A stretch of DNA of 64,000 nucleotides from Bacillota bacterium (GTDB lineage Bacteria; Bacillota; Clostridia; Christensenellales; Aristaeellaceae), in contig JAEZIN010000033.1 of the NCBI GenBank assembly GCA_023436585.1, positions 52,267 through 116,266 of the forward strand, in the 5' to 3' direction. Every line of letters begins with the position of its first letter. Within the stretch, counting starts at the first letter, position 1. Below, one piece after another: positions 1 through 8,325 of this stretch. Below the pieces are notes generated by a model that had not been told where the DNA came from, did not search any database, and saw only the letters and a program-made list of their open reading frames with translations. The position numbers and the translations under genes are program-made.

Positions 1-1326
1 CACTTTTTCACCGGGGAGGAAGGATTTTATGACGCACACGCCTTTTTCAGGCGGGCAGAGCATAAACGCATAGACCTGGTCCCCCTTTTTCGTAAAGCGG
101 AAATCGGAGCTGTTCCAGGCGACCTTGTCCTCCCTGAAGCCTTCGATGACAACGCGGCTGTCGCCCTCCCCGAACACGCGCCACGGCCGCGTGCCGTAGA
201 TGCCCTCGGCGCAGACTGAGAACCACTTTGCAAGCTCCGCAAGGGTATACAGGCATTCCTCATCCAGCGTCCCGTCCGGGCGCTGCACGATGTTCAAAAG
301 AAGCTGCCCGTTCTTGGATACGATATCCACGAGCATTTCTATGATATGTTCGGGCCGCTTGTACGTTTCCCGTACATTGTAGAACCAACCGCCGATGCAC
401 GTATCCGTCTGCCAGGGGTGCTCGGCAATGCCTGGCAAAAGGCTCCGCTCGATATCCATCACACCAACGCGGTGGATTTCGGGCCGCGTGTCCTTCTGGC
501 AGTACACGGCCATGTTTTGCCCGTGCTTTTGCACGGAAGTGTTGTACAGGTGCGCCACCGCGGTAAGCCCGGTACGGAATGCATCATCTTCAGCGGCAGT
601 TTCACCCCTGTCCCCAAAGGGCAGCGGGCCGTCGGAGTATAGCAGGTCCGGCTGGTACATGCCGATCAGCTCCCGCATCACGGCCAGCCAATAATCGTGG
701 AACTGGCTGTTTTTCGTATACCATACATCAAACTTTTCGCCCGTATGGCGGATGTGCTCCTCATTGGCATGGTAAAAGTCCCGATACTCGGGATCGCCGC
801 CGTCATAAGGGATGCCTTCGTAAGGCCCGTACGTGTCGCTGCCCTTATTCACATTCCACCAGGAGAACGAAGCGCCCAGGTGCTCCGTCAGCCCGAAGGG
901 CAGCGAATATTTCTCCGCCGCCTTTTTCCAAAGGCCGCAGATGTCCTTGCCTGGGCCCATTTCCACGCTGTTGAAGCGGTTGAGCCTGGAGGGGTAGTTG
1001 AAGAAGTGGTCATGGTGCATCGCCTGCCCCACGAAATAGCGCGCGCCGGCTTTGTAGTACAGCGCCATCAATCCCTCGGGATCGAACTTTTCCGCCTTCC
1101 AAAGCTTGCAGATGTCCTTGTAGCCAAACCTGGATGGGTGGCCATAATGACGCAGGTGGTACAGGTATTGCGGCGAACCCTCAAGGTACATGTTCCTGGC
1201 GTACCAGTCGCCGTACATGGGAACACTTTGAGGCCCCCAATGGCTCCATATGCCGAATTTCGCGTCCCTGAACCATGCGGGGACGTCATGGGTGTAAAGA
1301 GATTGAAAGCTTGGCTCAAACATCAT
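1..1326 (-). CDS. alpha-L-fucosidase, GH29 family (C-terminus cut by window edge)
   Basis: The reading frame is open from the ATG at 1326 to the window edge, giving 442 codons without a stop. The N-terminal part reads KFGIWSHWGPQSVP followed by GDWYARNMY, which is the typical opening of GH29 fucosidases. A later PDLLYSDG segment matches the place of the family's catalytic nucleophile aspartate, and LLLNIVQRPDGTL matches the conserved block that follows the catalytic barrel. An AAAGGA ribosome binding site lies about 9 bases before the start. No signal peptide is visible, so the enzyme should act in the cytoplasm on imported fucosylated oligosaccharides. It is the last gene of the set led by the aldo/keto reductase and the fucose mutarotase. 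The family call is firm from motifs; the linkage it cleaves cannot be read from sequence. Confidence 0.93.
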   Translation of the reverse strand, partial: MMFEPSFQSLYTHDVPAWFRDAKFGIWSHWGPQSVPMYGDWYARNMYLEGSPQYLYHLRHYGHPSRFGYKDICKLWKAEKFDPEGLMALYYKAGARYFVGQAMHHDHFFNYPSRLNRFNSVEMGPGKDICGLWKKAAEKYSLPFGLTEHLGASFSWWNVNKGSDTYGPYEGIPYDGGDPEYRDFYHANEEHIRHTGEKFDVWYTKNSQFHDYWLAVMRELIGMYQPDLLYSDGPLPFGDRGETAAEDDAFRTGLTAVAHLYNTSVQKHGQNMAVYCQKDTRPEIHRVGVMDIERSLLPGIAEHPWQTDTCIGGWFYNVRETYKRPEHIIEMLVDIVSKNGQLLLNIVQRPDGTLDEECLYTLAELAKWFSVCAEGIYGTRPWRVFGEGDSRVVIEGFREDKVAWNSSDFRFTKKGDQVYAFMLCPPEKGVCVIKSFLPGEKV

Positions 1327-1365
1327 GATCGCATATCCTTTCGGCGTAGCTGCGGCAGCGCAAAA

Positions 1366-1791
1366 TCAGATGACGCCCTTTTTCAGTATGATGTTGGCAT
1401 ACAGCGCGCGTTCGCTGGTGGAGACGCAGGCATAGCAATTTTTGCCCCGCTGGTAAAAATCGGCCTTGGCAAGCGGTATTTCCCGCAGGCCGGCTTCCTC
1501 ATGCCGGAGGCCGATCTCCTTATACGTTTCCCAAATGACAGGCTGATAAGGGTCGTCGGGCAGTACGGCCATCAACACCACGGGATGCGCCGCGTAGCGG
1601 TCCAGCGGCATAAAGGTCAATATGGCGTCCAGAATGTCCGCAATGCCGTGCCCGTCCATGCGGACACAGCGGTCCGGGCAGCCAAACTTCGGGTAATTTC
1701 CGTCGCAGATCAGCAGCTCGTCGCCATGGCCCATTTCCATAAGGATTTTCATCAGTTCCGGTGCCATAACCGGCGGTATTCCCTTGAGCAT
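1366..1791 (-). CDS. fucU: L-fucose mutarotase, RbsD/FucU family
   Basis: The 141-residue protein opens with MLKGIPPVMAPELMKILMEM and continues GHGDELLICDGNYP, the hallmark of RbsD/FucU mutarotases; it ends with ALYANIILKKGV, as FucU proteins do. The family interconverts alpha and beta anomers of L-fucose (FucU) or D-ribose (RbsD). FucU is favoured here by the downstream alpha-L-fucosidase. I chose the ATG at 1791 over the GTG at 1797, because the GGAG site at 1804-1801 is 9 bases from the ATG and only 3 from the GTG, and because FucU proteins start at MLKG. The ribosome binding site overlaps the stop codon of the aldo/keto reductase gene, which suggests coupled translation. Confidence 0.93.
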   Translation of the reverse strand: MLKGIPPVMAPELMKILMEMGHGDELLICDGNYPKFGCPDRCVRMDGHGIADILDAILTFMPLDRYAAHPVVLMAVLPDDPYQPVIWETYKEIGLRHEEAGLREIPLAKADFYQRGKNCYACVSTSERALYANIILKKGVI

Positions 1792-1803
1792 TTTCACCCG
1801 CTC

Positions 1804-2817
1804 CTACTTTGTTATTGTGCCATCCTCGTCCCACAGGTCGCGCCAGTCACTGGCGCCCGGCCATAGGAATACCTGACCCTTGATCAGGCGGCAATCGCGG
1901 TCCGCTAAAGCCAGGGCCGCCATTTCTTCCGCCGTCAGCGGGTCCTCTACAGTGCAGCGCAGGTTTAATGCATACTGCTCCTCTTTTACGGAGAAGGGAA
2001 TCGGTACCTGGCCGCGCTGTACGGCCCATTTCAAACAAACGATGGCGGGATGCACGTTATGGCGTTTGGCGATTTCCACCACTTCAGGCAGCTCGATATC
2101 CGTAACATCTTCATCCGTCCTGTCACGGTCAGGCCGGCGGGGAGACCCGATGGGGCAATAGCCCACAGGCCGGATGCCATGGCTAACGCAATAGTCGAAC
2201 AGCGCCTGCTGCTGGAAGCTTGGATGCAGCTCCATTTCGATCAAGGAAGGCTTCACGCGGCAGCGGGGCAGTACGGCTTCCAGTTTGGGTATGGTCATGT
2301 TGGACATGCCCAGATGCCGCACAAGCCCCATATCATGCAGGCGCTCCATTTGACGCCACGTGTCCAGGAAGCGGGCAGGATCAAAGGGCCTGGAATCGGG
2401 ATTGCGGCTGTCGCCGTCGCAGCCCGGCGCGTGATAATTGGCAAAAGGCCAATGCACAAAATAGCAGTCCAGCGTTTCAAGCCGCAGGTCCCTGAGGGTT
2501 TTGGCCAGGGAGAGCAGCACATCGCCGGCGCCATGCATGTTATTCCATACTTTTGAAGTGATAAACAGCTCCTCGCGCCTGACCTCGCCTAGCTCAAACG
2601 CCTGGGCAAAAACCGTGCCGATGCGGTCTTCATTGCCATATACGGCGGCGCAGTCAAACAACCGGTAACCGGTGCGGATCGCCCCCGCCACAGCCGATGC
2701 TATCTGCTCCGCCGAAAACCTGTCTGATCCAAAGGTGCCCATGCCGATGCAGGGAATCTGCTCGCCGGTCGGTAAGGTGACCTTGGGCACCTTCTTGGGA
2801 TCAATCGTATTGCTCAT
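1804..2817 (-). CDS. aldo/keto reductase
   Basis: This 337-residue NAD(P)H-dependent (beta/alpha)8 oxidoreductase shows the full AKR catalytic tetrad: D55 and Y60 in FDCAAVYGNE, K89 in ITSKVWNN and H122 in DCYFVHWP. The C-terminal half carries a cofactor-binding region typical of AKRs (CLKWAVQRGQVPIPFS). I place the start at MSNTIDPKKV. The frame stays open further upstream, but that extension covers the -10 box and operator described below and is rich in aromatic and basic residues unlike the family. The gene leads an operon with fucU and the fucosidase, so a role in oxidising or reducing fucose or a fucose breakdown product is reasonable; this is context, not a sequence signature. Confidence 0.9.
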   Translation of the reverse strand: MSNTIDPKKVPKVTLPTGEQIPCIGMGTFGSDRFSAEQIASAVAGAIRTGYRLFDCAAVYGNEDRIGTVFAQAFELGEVRREELFITSKVWNNMHGAGDVLLSLAKTLRDLRLETLDCYFVHWPFANYHAPGCDGDSRNPDSRPFDPARFLDTWRQMERLHDMGLVRHLGMSNMTIPKLEAVLPRCRVKPSLIEMELHPSFQQQALFDYCVSHGIRPVGYCPIGSPRRPDRDRTDEDVTDIELPEVVEIAKRHNVHPAIVCLKWAVQRGQVPIPFSVKEEQYALNLRCTVEDPLTAEEMAALALADRDCRLIKGQVFLWPGASDWRDLWDEDGTITK

Positions 2818-2882
2818 GTCTTCAAAGCCTTTCTGTCTGATATTGCGCCAACACGAACGGCATATGTACCAGATGTATACAT

Positions 2883-2928
2883 AACGTTTCGACTTAGTTA
2901 TCATAATGCATCCATGGCAATTTGTCAA
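2883..2928 (-). promoter_or_regulatory. sigma-A promoter with overlapping LacI-like operator, aldo/keto reductase operon
   Basis: On the minus strand there is a TTGACA -35 box (2928-2923), a 17-base spacer and a TATGAT -10 box (2905-2900). TCGAAACGTT lies at 2892-2883, about where transcription should start. The same 10 bases occur again at 3013-3004, some 75 bases upstream of the -35 box. Both contain the AACGTT core common in LacI-family operators. A 10-base palindrome, ATGTATACAT, sits at 2873-2882. I infer a repressor that loops or overlaps the promoter; the regulator itself is not identifiable in the window. Confidence 0.75.
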
Positions 2929-3104
2929 CAAGATGTACTGCTTCTTCTATGCATATGGCTGGTGAAGAATTCCTGCTGGCTGCAACTTTCGAATATCAAT
3001 AAAAACGTTTCGATGATAATTTCCATTTCACGCAGCTTGCCGGGTGAAAGGCTTTTTAAAGCCCAGGCAGCATATGTTTTGCTGTTAGTATGTTTACCGA
3101 ATAT

Positions 3105-3136
3105 AAAAAAGGCTGCCATCCGATTTGGAAGGCAGC
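3105..3136 (-). terminator. rho-independent terminator after the mannosidase operon
   Basis: Read on the minus strand, GCTGCC (3136-3131) pairs with GGCAGC (3117-3112), an inner TCC/GGA pair extends the stem, and six T residues follow (3110-3105). It lies about 110 bases past the stop of the mannose-6-phosphate isomerase gene and before the promoter of the next operon. The rest of the 425-base gap 2818-3242 holds only the promoter and operators described separately. Confidence 0.8.
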
Positions 3137-3242
3137 ACACCGGCAAGGGATATATCCATATGGTACGGTGGTTCGCATGATCCATTACAAAATGGAATAC
3201 CTGGGTTTGCAGCCGGGCATCGCGTGTTAAGAGGATGCGGCA

Positions 3243-4952
3243 TCACCGCACCCATGCGCGCAGGACGGTGCACCAATTGTCCAGCGGGCGCAGCTCAAAT
3301 TCCGTAACGTGCGCCGGAAGGATAAAGGTTTCGGCATAATGCACCGTGAACGGTTCAAATGCGCCAATTGGCGAGGTGACCACGGCGCCGCTTCCATCCA
3401 CCACATTGCACATGCTGACGCTGCCGTTGCTTTGGCAGCGCCGCGCGCCACGCAGGTGACAGCGGCGCGTTTCGATAAACTGGAGCTGGTGCAGGCCTGT
3501 GCGCTCCTCTTTGTATTGCGCGTCCTCATACACCGTTTCGATATGGTTGACCAGGTTCTCCCGCACCCAGGCGGTGGTACGGTCCCATTGTATCACCTGC
3601 TCGCCGTGGGCAATATGCACCGGGCGCGGCCTGCCGTCCAGGCCAAGGCGGCCCCAATCCCAAAGCTTGAAGGTGAAAATATACGGCGTGGCGCTGATTT
3701 CTAGCACCATGGTATCCTTGCCGCTGCAATGCACCGTGCCGGCCGGGATCAGGAAATGGTCGTGCTTTTTTGCGGGAAAGGTATTGATATAGGAAGCGAC
3801 GGGGAATTCCGCGCCATCCGCCTGCGCGCGCTTCAAGTCCGCCAGCATGGCCTTAGGGCCAATCCCTTCCCTTAGGCCAAGGTAAACCACGGCATCCTCG
3901 CCGCAATCCAGAATGTAGTAGCTTTCATCCTGCGTGTAATGCATGCCGAAGGTATGCTGAATGTATTCCGTGATCGGATGCACCTGCAAGGAAAGGTTCT
4001 GCCCGCCCATCGTGTCCAAAAAATCGAAGCGGATGGGGAACTCATCGCCAAAGCGGGCATGGACACGCTCCCCCAGCAGCGCCCGCGGGCAGTAAAACAA
4101 TATGTCCAAAGAGGGGAACTCCATCCGCACATCGCCAAAGCGCATGAAGACGCTGTTTTCCTCCGGCACGCCGTCAAAGGCCCAGGCATAGTTTTTTATG
4201 CTCCGGTCAAGGCCGCAAACTTCCTTCATCCACTGCCCGCCCCATACCTCCGGCGCATAGTAGGGCACCAGGCGGAACGGCTCGCCGGCAAACTGCTGCA
4301 GCGCCCTGCGGAACCCTTCGCCGCTGACCATGGCGGGCTGCCCCGGCTTTACCGTATCCAAAACAAAATCCATCTGCGGCAGCAGCTTGCGCTTTAACCG
4401 GTCGGCCATGCGCCATTCCAGAAAATAGCCCTGCTTGAATTTGCGTAAAAATTCTTCTCTAGGGTTGTCCGTGTTCCAGTTTGGCGCCCCTGCGCGGAAC
4501 CGGCACTGAATCTCCCAGCGCGGCATATCGAAATAGGCTAAAATGTCCCCTTGCGCAATCAGCGACGCACCGACGCCATAGACAATGGCAAGACCCTCCT
4601 GCCCGGCAATCTGTTGGCGCATGGCGGCGCACTTTTCTGCCACAAATACATCCTCAAGCCGCAGGGTGTTCATGATGCCAAACACGCGGTCATCCGTCAG
4701 AAACTCCCGCACCCGGTCAAGATATTGCATTTTTGGCAAGGCGCAGTCTTCCGCGTTGAACATCGCGGCCCCTGTTTTTTGCAGTTCTGTCGCAACTTCT
4801 TCGATGTTTGTACCGGGATAGCATTCCGCCGTGATCACGCCTTTACCGCCGCAGGCGGCAAGGAGCTGCGCGCGTATCTCATCCCAGCCTTGCACGGCAG
4901 GAATGTCTGAAAATCTCTTTTCCGGGTATTTGTCAAAAGCATATTGATTCAT
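3243..4952 (-). CDS. class I mannose-6-phosphate isomerase with extra N-terminal domain
   Basis: The C-terminal part (from about residue 275) is a cupin-type phosphomannose isomerase: Q323 and H325 in NLSLQVHP, E343 in YTQDESYY and a histidine in PAGTVHCSG match the four zinc ligands of ManA-type enzymes. It should convert mannose 6-phosphate to fructose 6-phosphate. The protein is 569 residues, against roughly 320-390 for the ordinary enzyme. Residues 1-220 form a separate domain with a glycine-rich segment near residues 35-50 but no GKS/GKT P-loop; I cannot assign it. It starts 3 bases after the ROK kinase stop, in the same operon as the alpha-mannosidases, which fits mannose use. Confidence 0.88.
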   Translation of the reverse strand: MNQYAFDKYPEKRFSDIPAVQGWDEIRAQLLAACGGKGVITAECYPGTNIEEVATELQKTGAAMFNAEDCALPKMQYLDRVREFLTDDRVFGIMNTLRLEDVFVAEKCAAMRQQIAGQEGLAIVYGVGASLIAQGDILAYFDMPRWEIQCRFRAGAPNWNTDNPREEFLRKFKQGYFLEWRMADRLKRKLLPQMDFVLDTVKPGQPAMVSGEGFRRALQQFAGEPFRLVPYYAPEVWGGQWMKEVCGLDRSIKNYAWAFDGVPEENSVFMRFGDVRMEFPSLDILFYCPRALLGERVHARFGDEFPIRFDFLDTMGGQNLSLQVHPITEYIQHTFGMHYTQDESYYILDCGEDAVVYLGLREGIGPKAMLADLKRAQADGAEFPVASYINTFPAKKHDHFLIPAGTVHCSGKDTMVLEISATPYIFTFKLWDWGRLGLDGRPRPVHIAHGEQVIQWDRTTAWVRENLVNHIETVYEDAQYKEERTGLHQLQFIETRRCHLRGARRCQSNGSVSMCNVVDGSGAVVTSPIGAFEPFTVHYAETFILPAHVTEFELRPLDNWCTVLRAWVR

Positions 4953-4955
4953 ATT

Positions 4956-5873
4956 TCAATCCTCTGCCGGCTGTTCTTTTGATTCCGCCTCGTTTTTCCA
5001 CAGGCAGGCTGCCCCCACCAAACCGGCGTAGTTGCCAAGCTGTGCGCAAACGGCCTTCACCGGCGCGTAGGCATAGGCATACACATCCCGGCACAACGCC
5101 GCGTTGATTTGGGGCAGCAGCAAATCGCAGGAGCCGGACACGCCGCCGCCGATGACGATCAATTGCGGGCGCAGCATATTGGCGATGTTGACAGCCCCTT
5201 GCGCCAGATAGTCCGCCATCTGCGCCACAATTTCGCATGCCGAAGCATTCCCCGCGCGCGCCGCGTCAAAAATTTCCCTTGCGGTTGCGTCCCGCTTCAG
5301 CACCCGGCTGCCAGCTAACGCAACCGCGGTTGCCGACGCGTAGCACTCCAGGCACCCGCGCCTTCCGCAATTGCATTGCTTCCCGTTATGCTCTGCCGCC
5401 ATATGCCCAAAGATATAGGCGAACGCGCCGTAGCCGGCGGTTTCCACCTGGCCGTCCCGAACAAACCCGCCGCCCACGCCCGTGCCAACCGTCAGCATGG
5501 CCACGCGGGAAAAGCCGCGCCCCGCGCCGTGCAGCGCTTCCCCCAGCGCCGCGCACTGCGCGTCGTTCGCCATTTTCACGGGCAATTTGAGCGCCGCCTG
5601 TAAATCCGCCGCAAGCGGCCTATCGTGCCAGCCAAAGTTGTTGGAAAAGCGCACAACGCCGTTCTCTACAAGCCCCGGGCTGGCAAGTCCCACCAGCTTT
5701 ACATCGCCCCCGAGCCGCAGCAAGGTTTGCGCGCCTTTAGCAAGGCTTTGCACCACGGCTTCGTAACCGGCCTCAACAGGCGTATCGCATACAAACGTAT
5801 CCGTAACTGTGCCATGCTCCACAATACCCAGCTTGCTTTGCGTTCCGCCCAGGTCAATCCCCAAAACAGACAT
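4956..5873 (-). CDS. ROK-family sugar kinase (glucokinase/mannokinase type)
   Basis: A 305-residue ROK kinase. The phosphate-binding motif GIDLGGTQSK lies at residues 5-14, the catalytic ANDA segment at about 102-105 (D104), and the zinc-binding ROK signature CNCGRRGCLEC at 167-177. The start is the ATG at 5873, which has a GGAGG site (5883-5879) 5 bases away; an in-frame GTG at 5888 overlaps the upstream stop as GTGA but has no ribosome site. Its neighbours are two alpha-mannosidases and mannose-6-phosphate isomerase, so phosphorylation of free mannose, giving the substrate of the next gene, is the most economical role. Glucose or N-acetyl sugars remain possible because ROK specificity is not readable here. 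Confidence 0.9.
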   Translation of the reverse strand: MSVLGIDLGGTQSKLGIVEHGTVTDTFVCDTPVEAGYEAVVQSLAKGAQTLLRLGGDVKLVGLASPGLVENGVVRFSNNFGWHDRPLAADLQAALKLPVKMANDAQCAALGEALHGAGRGFSRVAMLTVGTGVGGGFVRDGQVETAGYGAFAYIFGHMAAEHNGKQCNCGRRGCLECYASATAVALAGSRVLKRDATAREIFDAARAGNASACEIVAQMADYLAQGAVNIANMLRPQLIVIGGGVSGSCDLLLPQINAALCRDVYAYAYAPVKAVCAQLGNYAGLVGAACLWKNEAESKEQPAED

Positions 5874-5884
5874 GGCAGCCTCCG

Positions 5885-8272
5885 TCACGTTTGCTTTTCG
5901 CCTTCAAACAGGTAAAACTGCAGCACGCCCTCGTTGATGGCCTCCGCCTGCCGGAACGCCGATTCCACATCCGCGCCGTTGGCCAGCGCCAGCGAATAGC
6001 GGAACTGGTAAAACCCGCCAAGGCTCGCCTTGAAGTTTGTCTCCCAGAAGTTGTTCATGACCCACGCGTACACCTCATCGTTATTGGGCGCGCCGTCGCC
6101 CATCAACGCAATGGGATGCGCGGGCAAAGAGCCCATGGCCACAAGGGGCGTATCCGGACAGGTGACAATGAAGGGATGCCCGGAACCAAACACCAGCCCA
6201 TTTTGCACCGCGTAAAAATCCACGCAGGTGCCCGGAAGCTGGTCAACCCTGGGGCGCACCACCGCCCCGGCCTTGTCCAGCGCAAGCTGGTCGCACACAA
6301 AAGGCAGCGAAAGGTATACATTCTCCGGGTTCCATACGCTGTCCTTATGCAGGCGCAAATCCACATCCACCCGCGGGGCAAGCCGCCAGGCGGTTACAAG
6401 CAGGCTGCAAAACTGCGTGCCCTCCATGCGGTAGCGCAATTCCGCGCGCACATACAGCGGGCCGTTTTCCAGCACCTTTACATCATACAAAGCGCCCGCG
6501 CAGCGCTGTGTGCGTACAGCCTTGCGGTTACGGCCCATGTTGCGCCGCACCATTAGCTGGTCTTCGCCCATATCCGGCAGTGTCACTTCATAGATTGGCG
6601 TAAAGGCGGCATACGGGCGCTCCGGAGCTATCAGCTCCCGGCCGTTCTGCTTGTCATACACCGAAAAGATGCCTTTTTCAGGCGCGAAGGCAATGCGGAA
6701 GAACGGCGTTTCCATCCCGCTTATGCTCACTGTCCCGCCGTTTTTCAATTCATCCCGCCTGCGCCAGAGCAAATCATCCACGCCTTCAATGCCTGCTGGC
6801 GCACACAGCCCGGCACTTAAAAGAGGTGGGGCAGGCAGCTCGCGTAGCACGAATGTCTTTTCCTCACGCGGCGCAAGCGAAAGCCAGATGCACATTTCCG
6901 GCCCGCGGGAATAGCGGCTGATTTGGTACGGCACCGGCTCCCCGGTGCGTTCATCCACAACCTCAAAGTGCGTATGGCCGTAAAAATGCTCCATATCCTG
7001 CACCAGCATGTCCTGCACCGGTACATCATGGGGGTTGACGGCGCGGAACTTCAGCTCCCTGTGGGCGGAGACAGCCGTCTCGCCATACTGGCGCTGCAGC
7101 TTTTCGCGCATGATGGTGGCGGCTTCGCAGGCCTTGAGCGCGTACAGGCGTTTCCACTGGTCCAGATTGTTTACCTGCGGGTGGTATGGCTCTGTAATAG
7201 AGGAGGAATACCCCCAGGTATGCTCGCCGTAAAACATCAGGTTGTACAGCGCATCCTTATAGGTGGATTCCTGCTTGATGGCGTGCGCGGTATCCAGCTT
7301 TTGCACCATGTGAAAGCTGCGCGCCGCGGCGCGGTATTGCATGACGTCCGCCGGCGTGGAACCGACACCGTCGGCCCACCAGTCCGTCCAATCACCGCGG
7401 TATACCGGGAATTCCGCGCCGCTTTGCTCCAGCACGTCAAAAAATTCATCCAGTGTACACATTACAAGGCGGATGTCCCCGCCGCGCAAGTGGAAGCGGT
7501 CGATAAAATCCAGCACCGCAAGGGACGGGGAAGCGTTGTCCGTCATATAGGCGCTTACGCATATGGGCGCAAACGTATGCGCATATCCCTGCGCACGCAG
7601 CGTATCCACATAGGCGTGGATGCGCTGTACCGCCTTTTCCTCCGGCGGCAGGCAAACGCCGGTCATGCCATCCTGCAAGGTGTATTCAAACCAGGGGGTG
7701 CCGGCAATCCCCAGCTCGTTGCCAAGGTTGTAGTGGTCTCCGTTCCAGACAAGAACGCGCTTGCCCAGGGGAGATTCCCACCAGAACGCCGTTTGCTTGC
7801 GGCGCAGCGGATGGTAGCCGTGATGCGTATGGATGCTGGACATCAAACGGCGCACGCCCTGCCGGGCCAGGATGTCGGCAAAGCCCCAGCTGTAGCCGTT
7901 GATGTCCGCCGTCATGGCACTTGGCGCTTTTAGGCCAAGAGCCTCGCGCTGGGCGCGGCACGCGTCCATGACAGGCGTATGGACATATTCCGGCACCAGG
8001 TCCGTCAGGTTGAGATAGCTGGCGGAAAGCCCGATGTTCCCCGCGCGGACGGCCTTTACAAACGCCGCGGTTTCGTTGGCGTCCGCCTCCTTCAGGAACT
8101 GTTCCACGCACCAGTAGCTTTCGCAGTTCCATTTAAAGCGCGGCTGTTTTTGAATCAGCTCAAGCGCTTCCCGGATAAAGGCGATATGGTGCGCTTTCAT
8201 TTTTTCCTGGGTATCCGTATAGCCCACGTCCGTGTGGGAGGTGTGCAATACGTACAGCGTAAACGGCTTCAT
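5885..8272 (-). CDS. GH38-type alpha-mannosidase
   Basis: A 795-residue protein with the GH38 N-terminal metal-binding motif HTSHTDVGYTD (H13, D15) and the nucleophile region ADINGYSWGF, with D123 as the expected catalytic aspartate. The second half is the all-beta C-terminal region of the family (YLSLPFVCD, LPGTCVDFY). I chose the ATG at 8272, preceded by AGGGAG, because the family begins just before the metal motif; an ATG at 8329 overlaps the previous stop as ATGA and would add 19 residues. There is no signal peptide. It shares its overall plan with the gene at 19988-22312, so the two are paralogues within one locus. Expected reaction: hydrolysis of terminal alpha-mannosides from imported oligosaccharides. 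Confidence 0.9.
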   Translation of the reverse strand: MKPFTLYVLHTSHTDVGYTDTQEKMKAHHIAFIREALELIQKQPRFKWNCESYWCVEQFLKEADANETAAFVKAVRAGNIGLSASYLNLTDLVPEYVHTPVMDACRAQREALGLKAPSAMTADINGYSWGFADILARQGVRRLMSSIHTHHGYHPLRRKQTAFWWESPLGKRVLVWNGDHYNLGNELGIAGTPWFEYTLQDGMTGVCLPPEEKAVQRIHAYVDTLRAQGYAHTFAPICVSAYMTDNASPSLAVLDFIDRFHLRGGDIRLVMCTLDEFFDVLEQSGAEFPVYRGDWTDWWADGVGSTPADVMQYRAAARSFHMVQKLDTAHAIKQESTYKDALYNLMFYGEHTWGYSSSITEPYHPQVNNLDQWKRLYALKACEAATIMREKLQRQYGETAVSAHRELKFRAVNPHDVPVQDMLVQDMEHFYGHTHFEVVDERTGEPVPYQISRYSRGPEMCIWLSLAPREEKTFVLRELPAPPLLSAGLCAPAGIEGVDDLLWRRRDELKNGGTVSISGMETPFFRIAFAPEKGIFSVYDKQNGRELIAPERPYAAFTPIYEVTLPDMGEDQLMVRRNMGRNRKAVRTQRCAGALYDVKVLENGPLYVRAELRYRMEGTQFCSLLVTAWRLAPRVDVDLRLHKDSVWNPENVYLSLPFVCDQLALDKAGAVVRPRVDQLPGTCVDFYAVQNGLVFGSGHPFIVTCPDTPLVAMGSLPAHPIALMGDGAPNNDEVYAWVMNNFWETNFKASLGGFYQFRYSLALANGADVESAFRQAEAINEGVLQFYLFEGEKQT

Positions 8273-8325
8273 ACATGCTCCCTCTTTGCTTCGGCAGTAT
8301 TTCCATACCATCTCTTTCACACGAT

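Noticed and set aside
697..1866. Long open frame on the plus strand opposite the fucosidase and mutarotase genes
   Set aside because: It is antisense to two clear family members, has no ribosome site and its translation resembles no protein family. GC-rich codon use produces such shadows.
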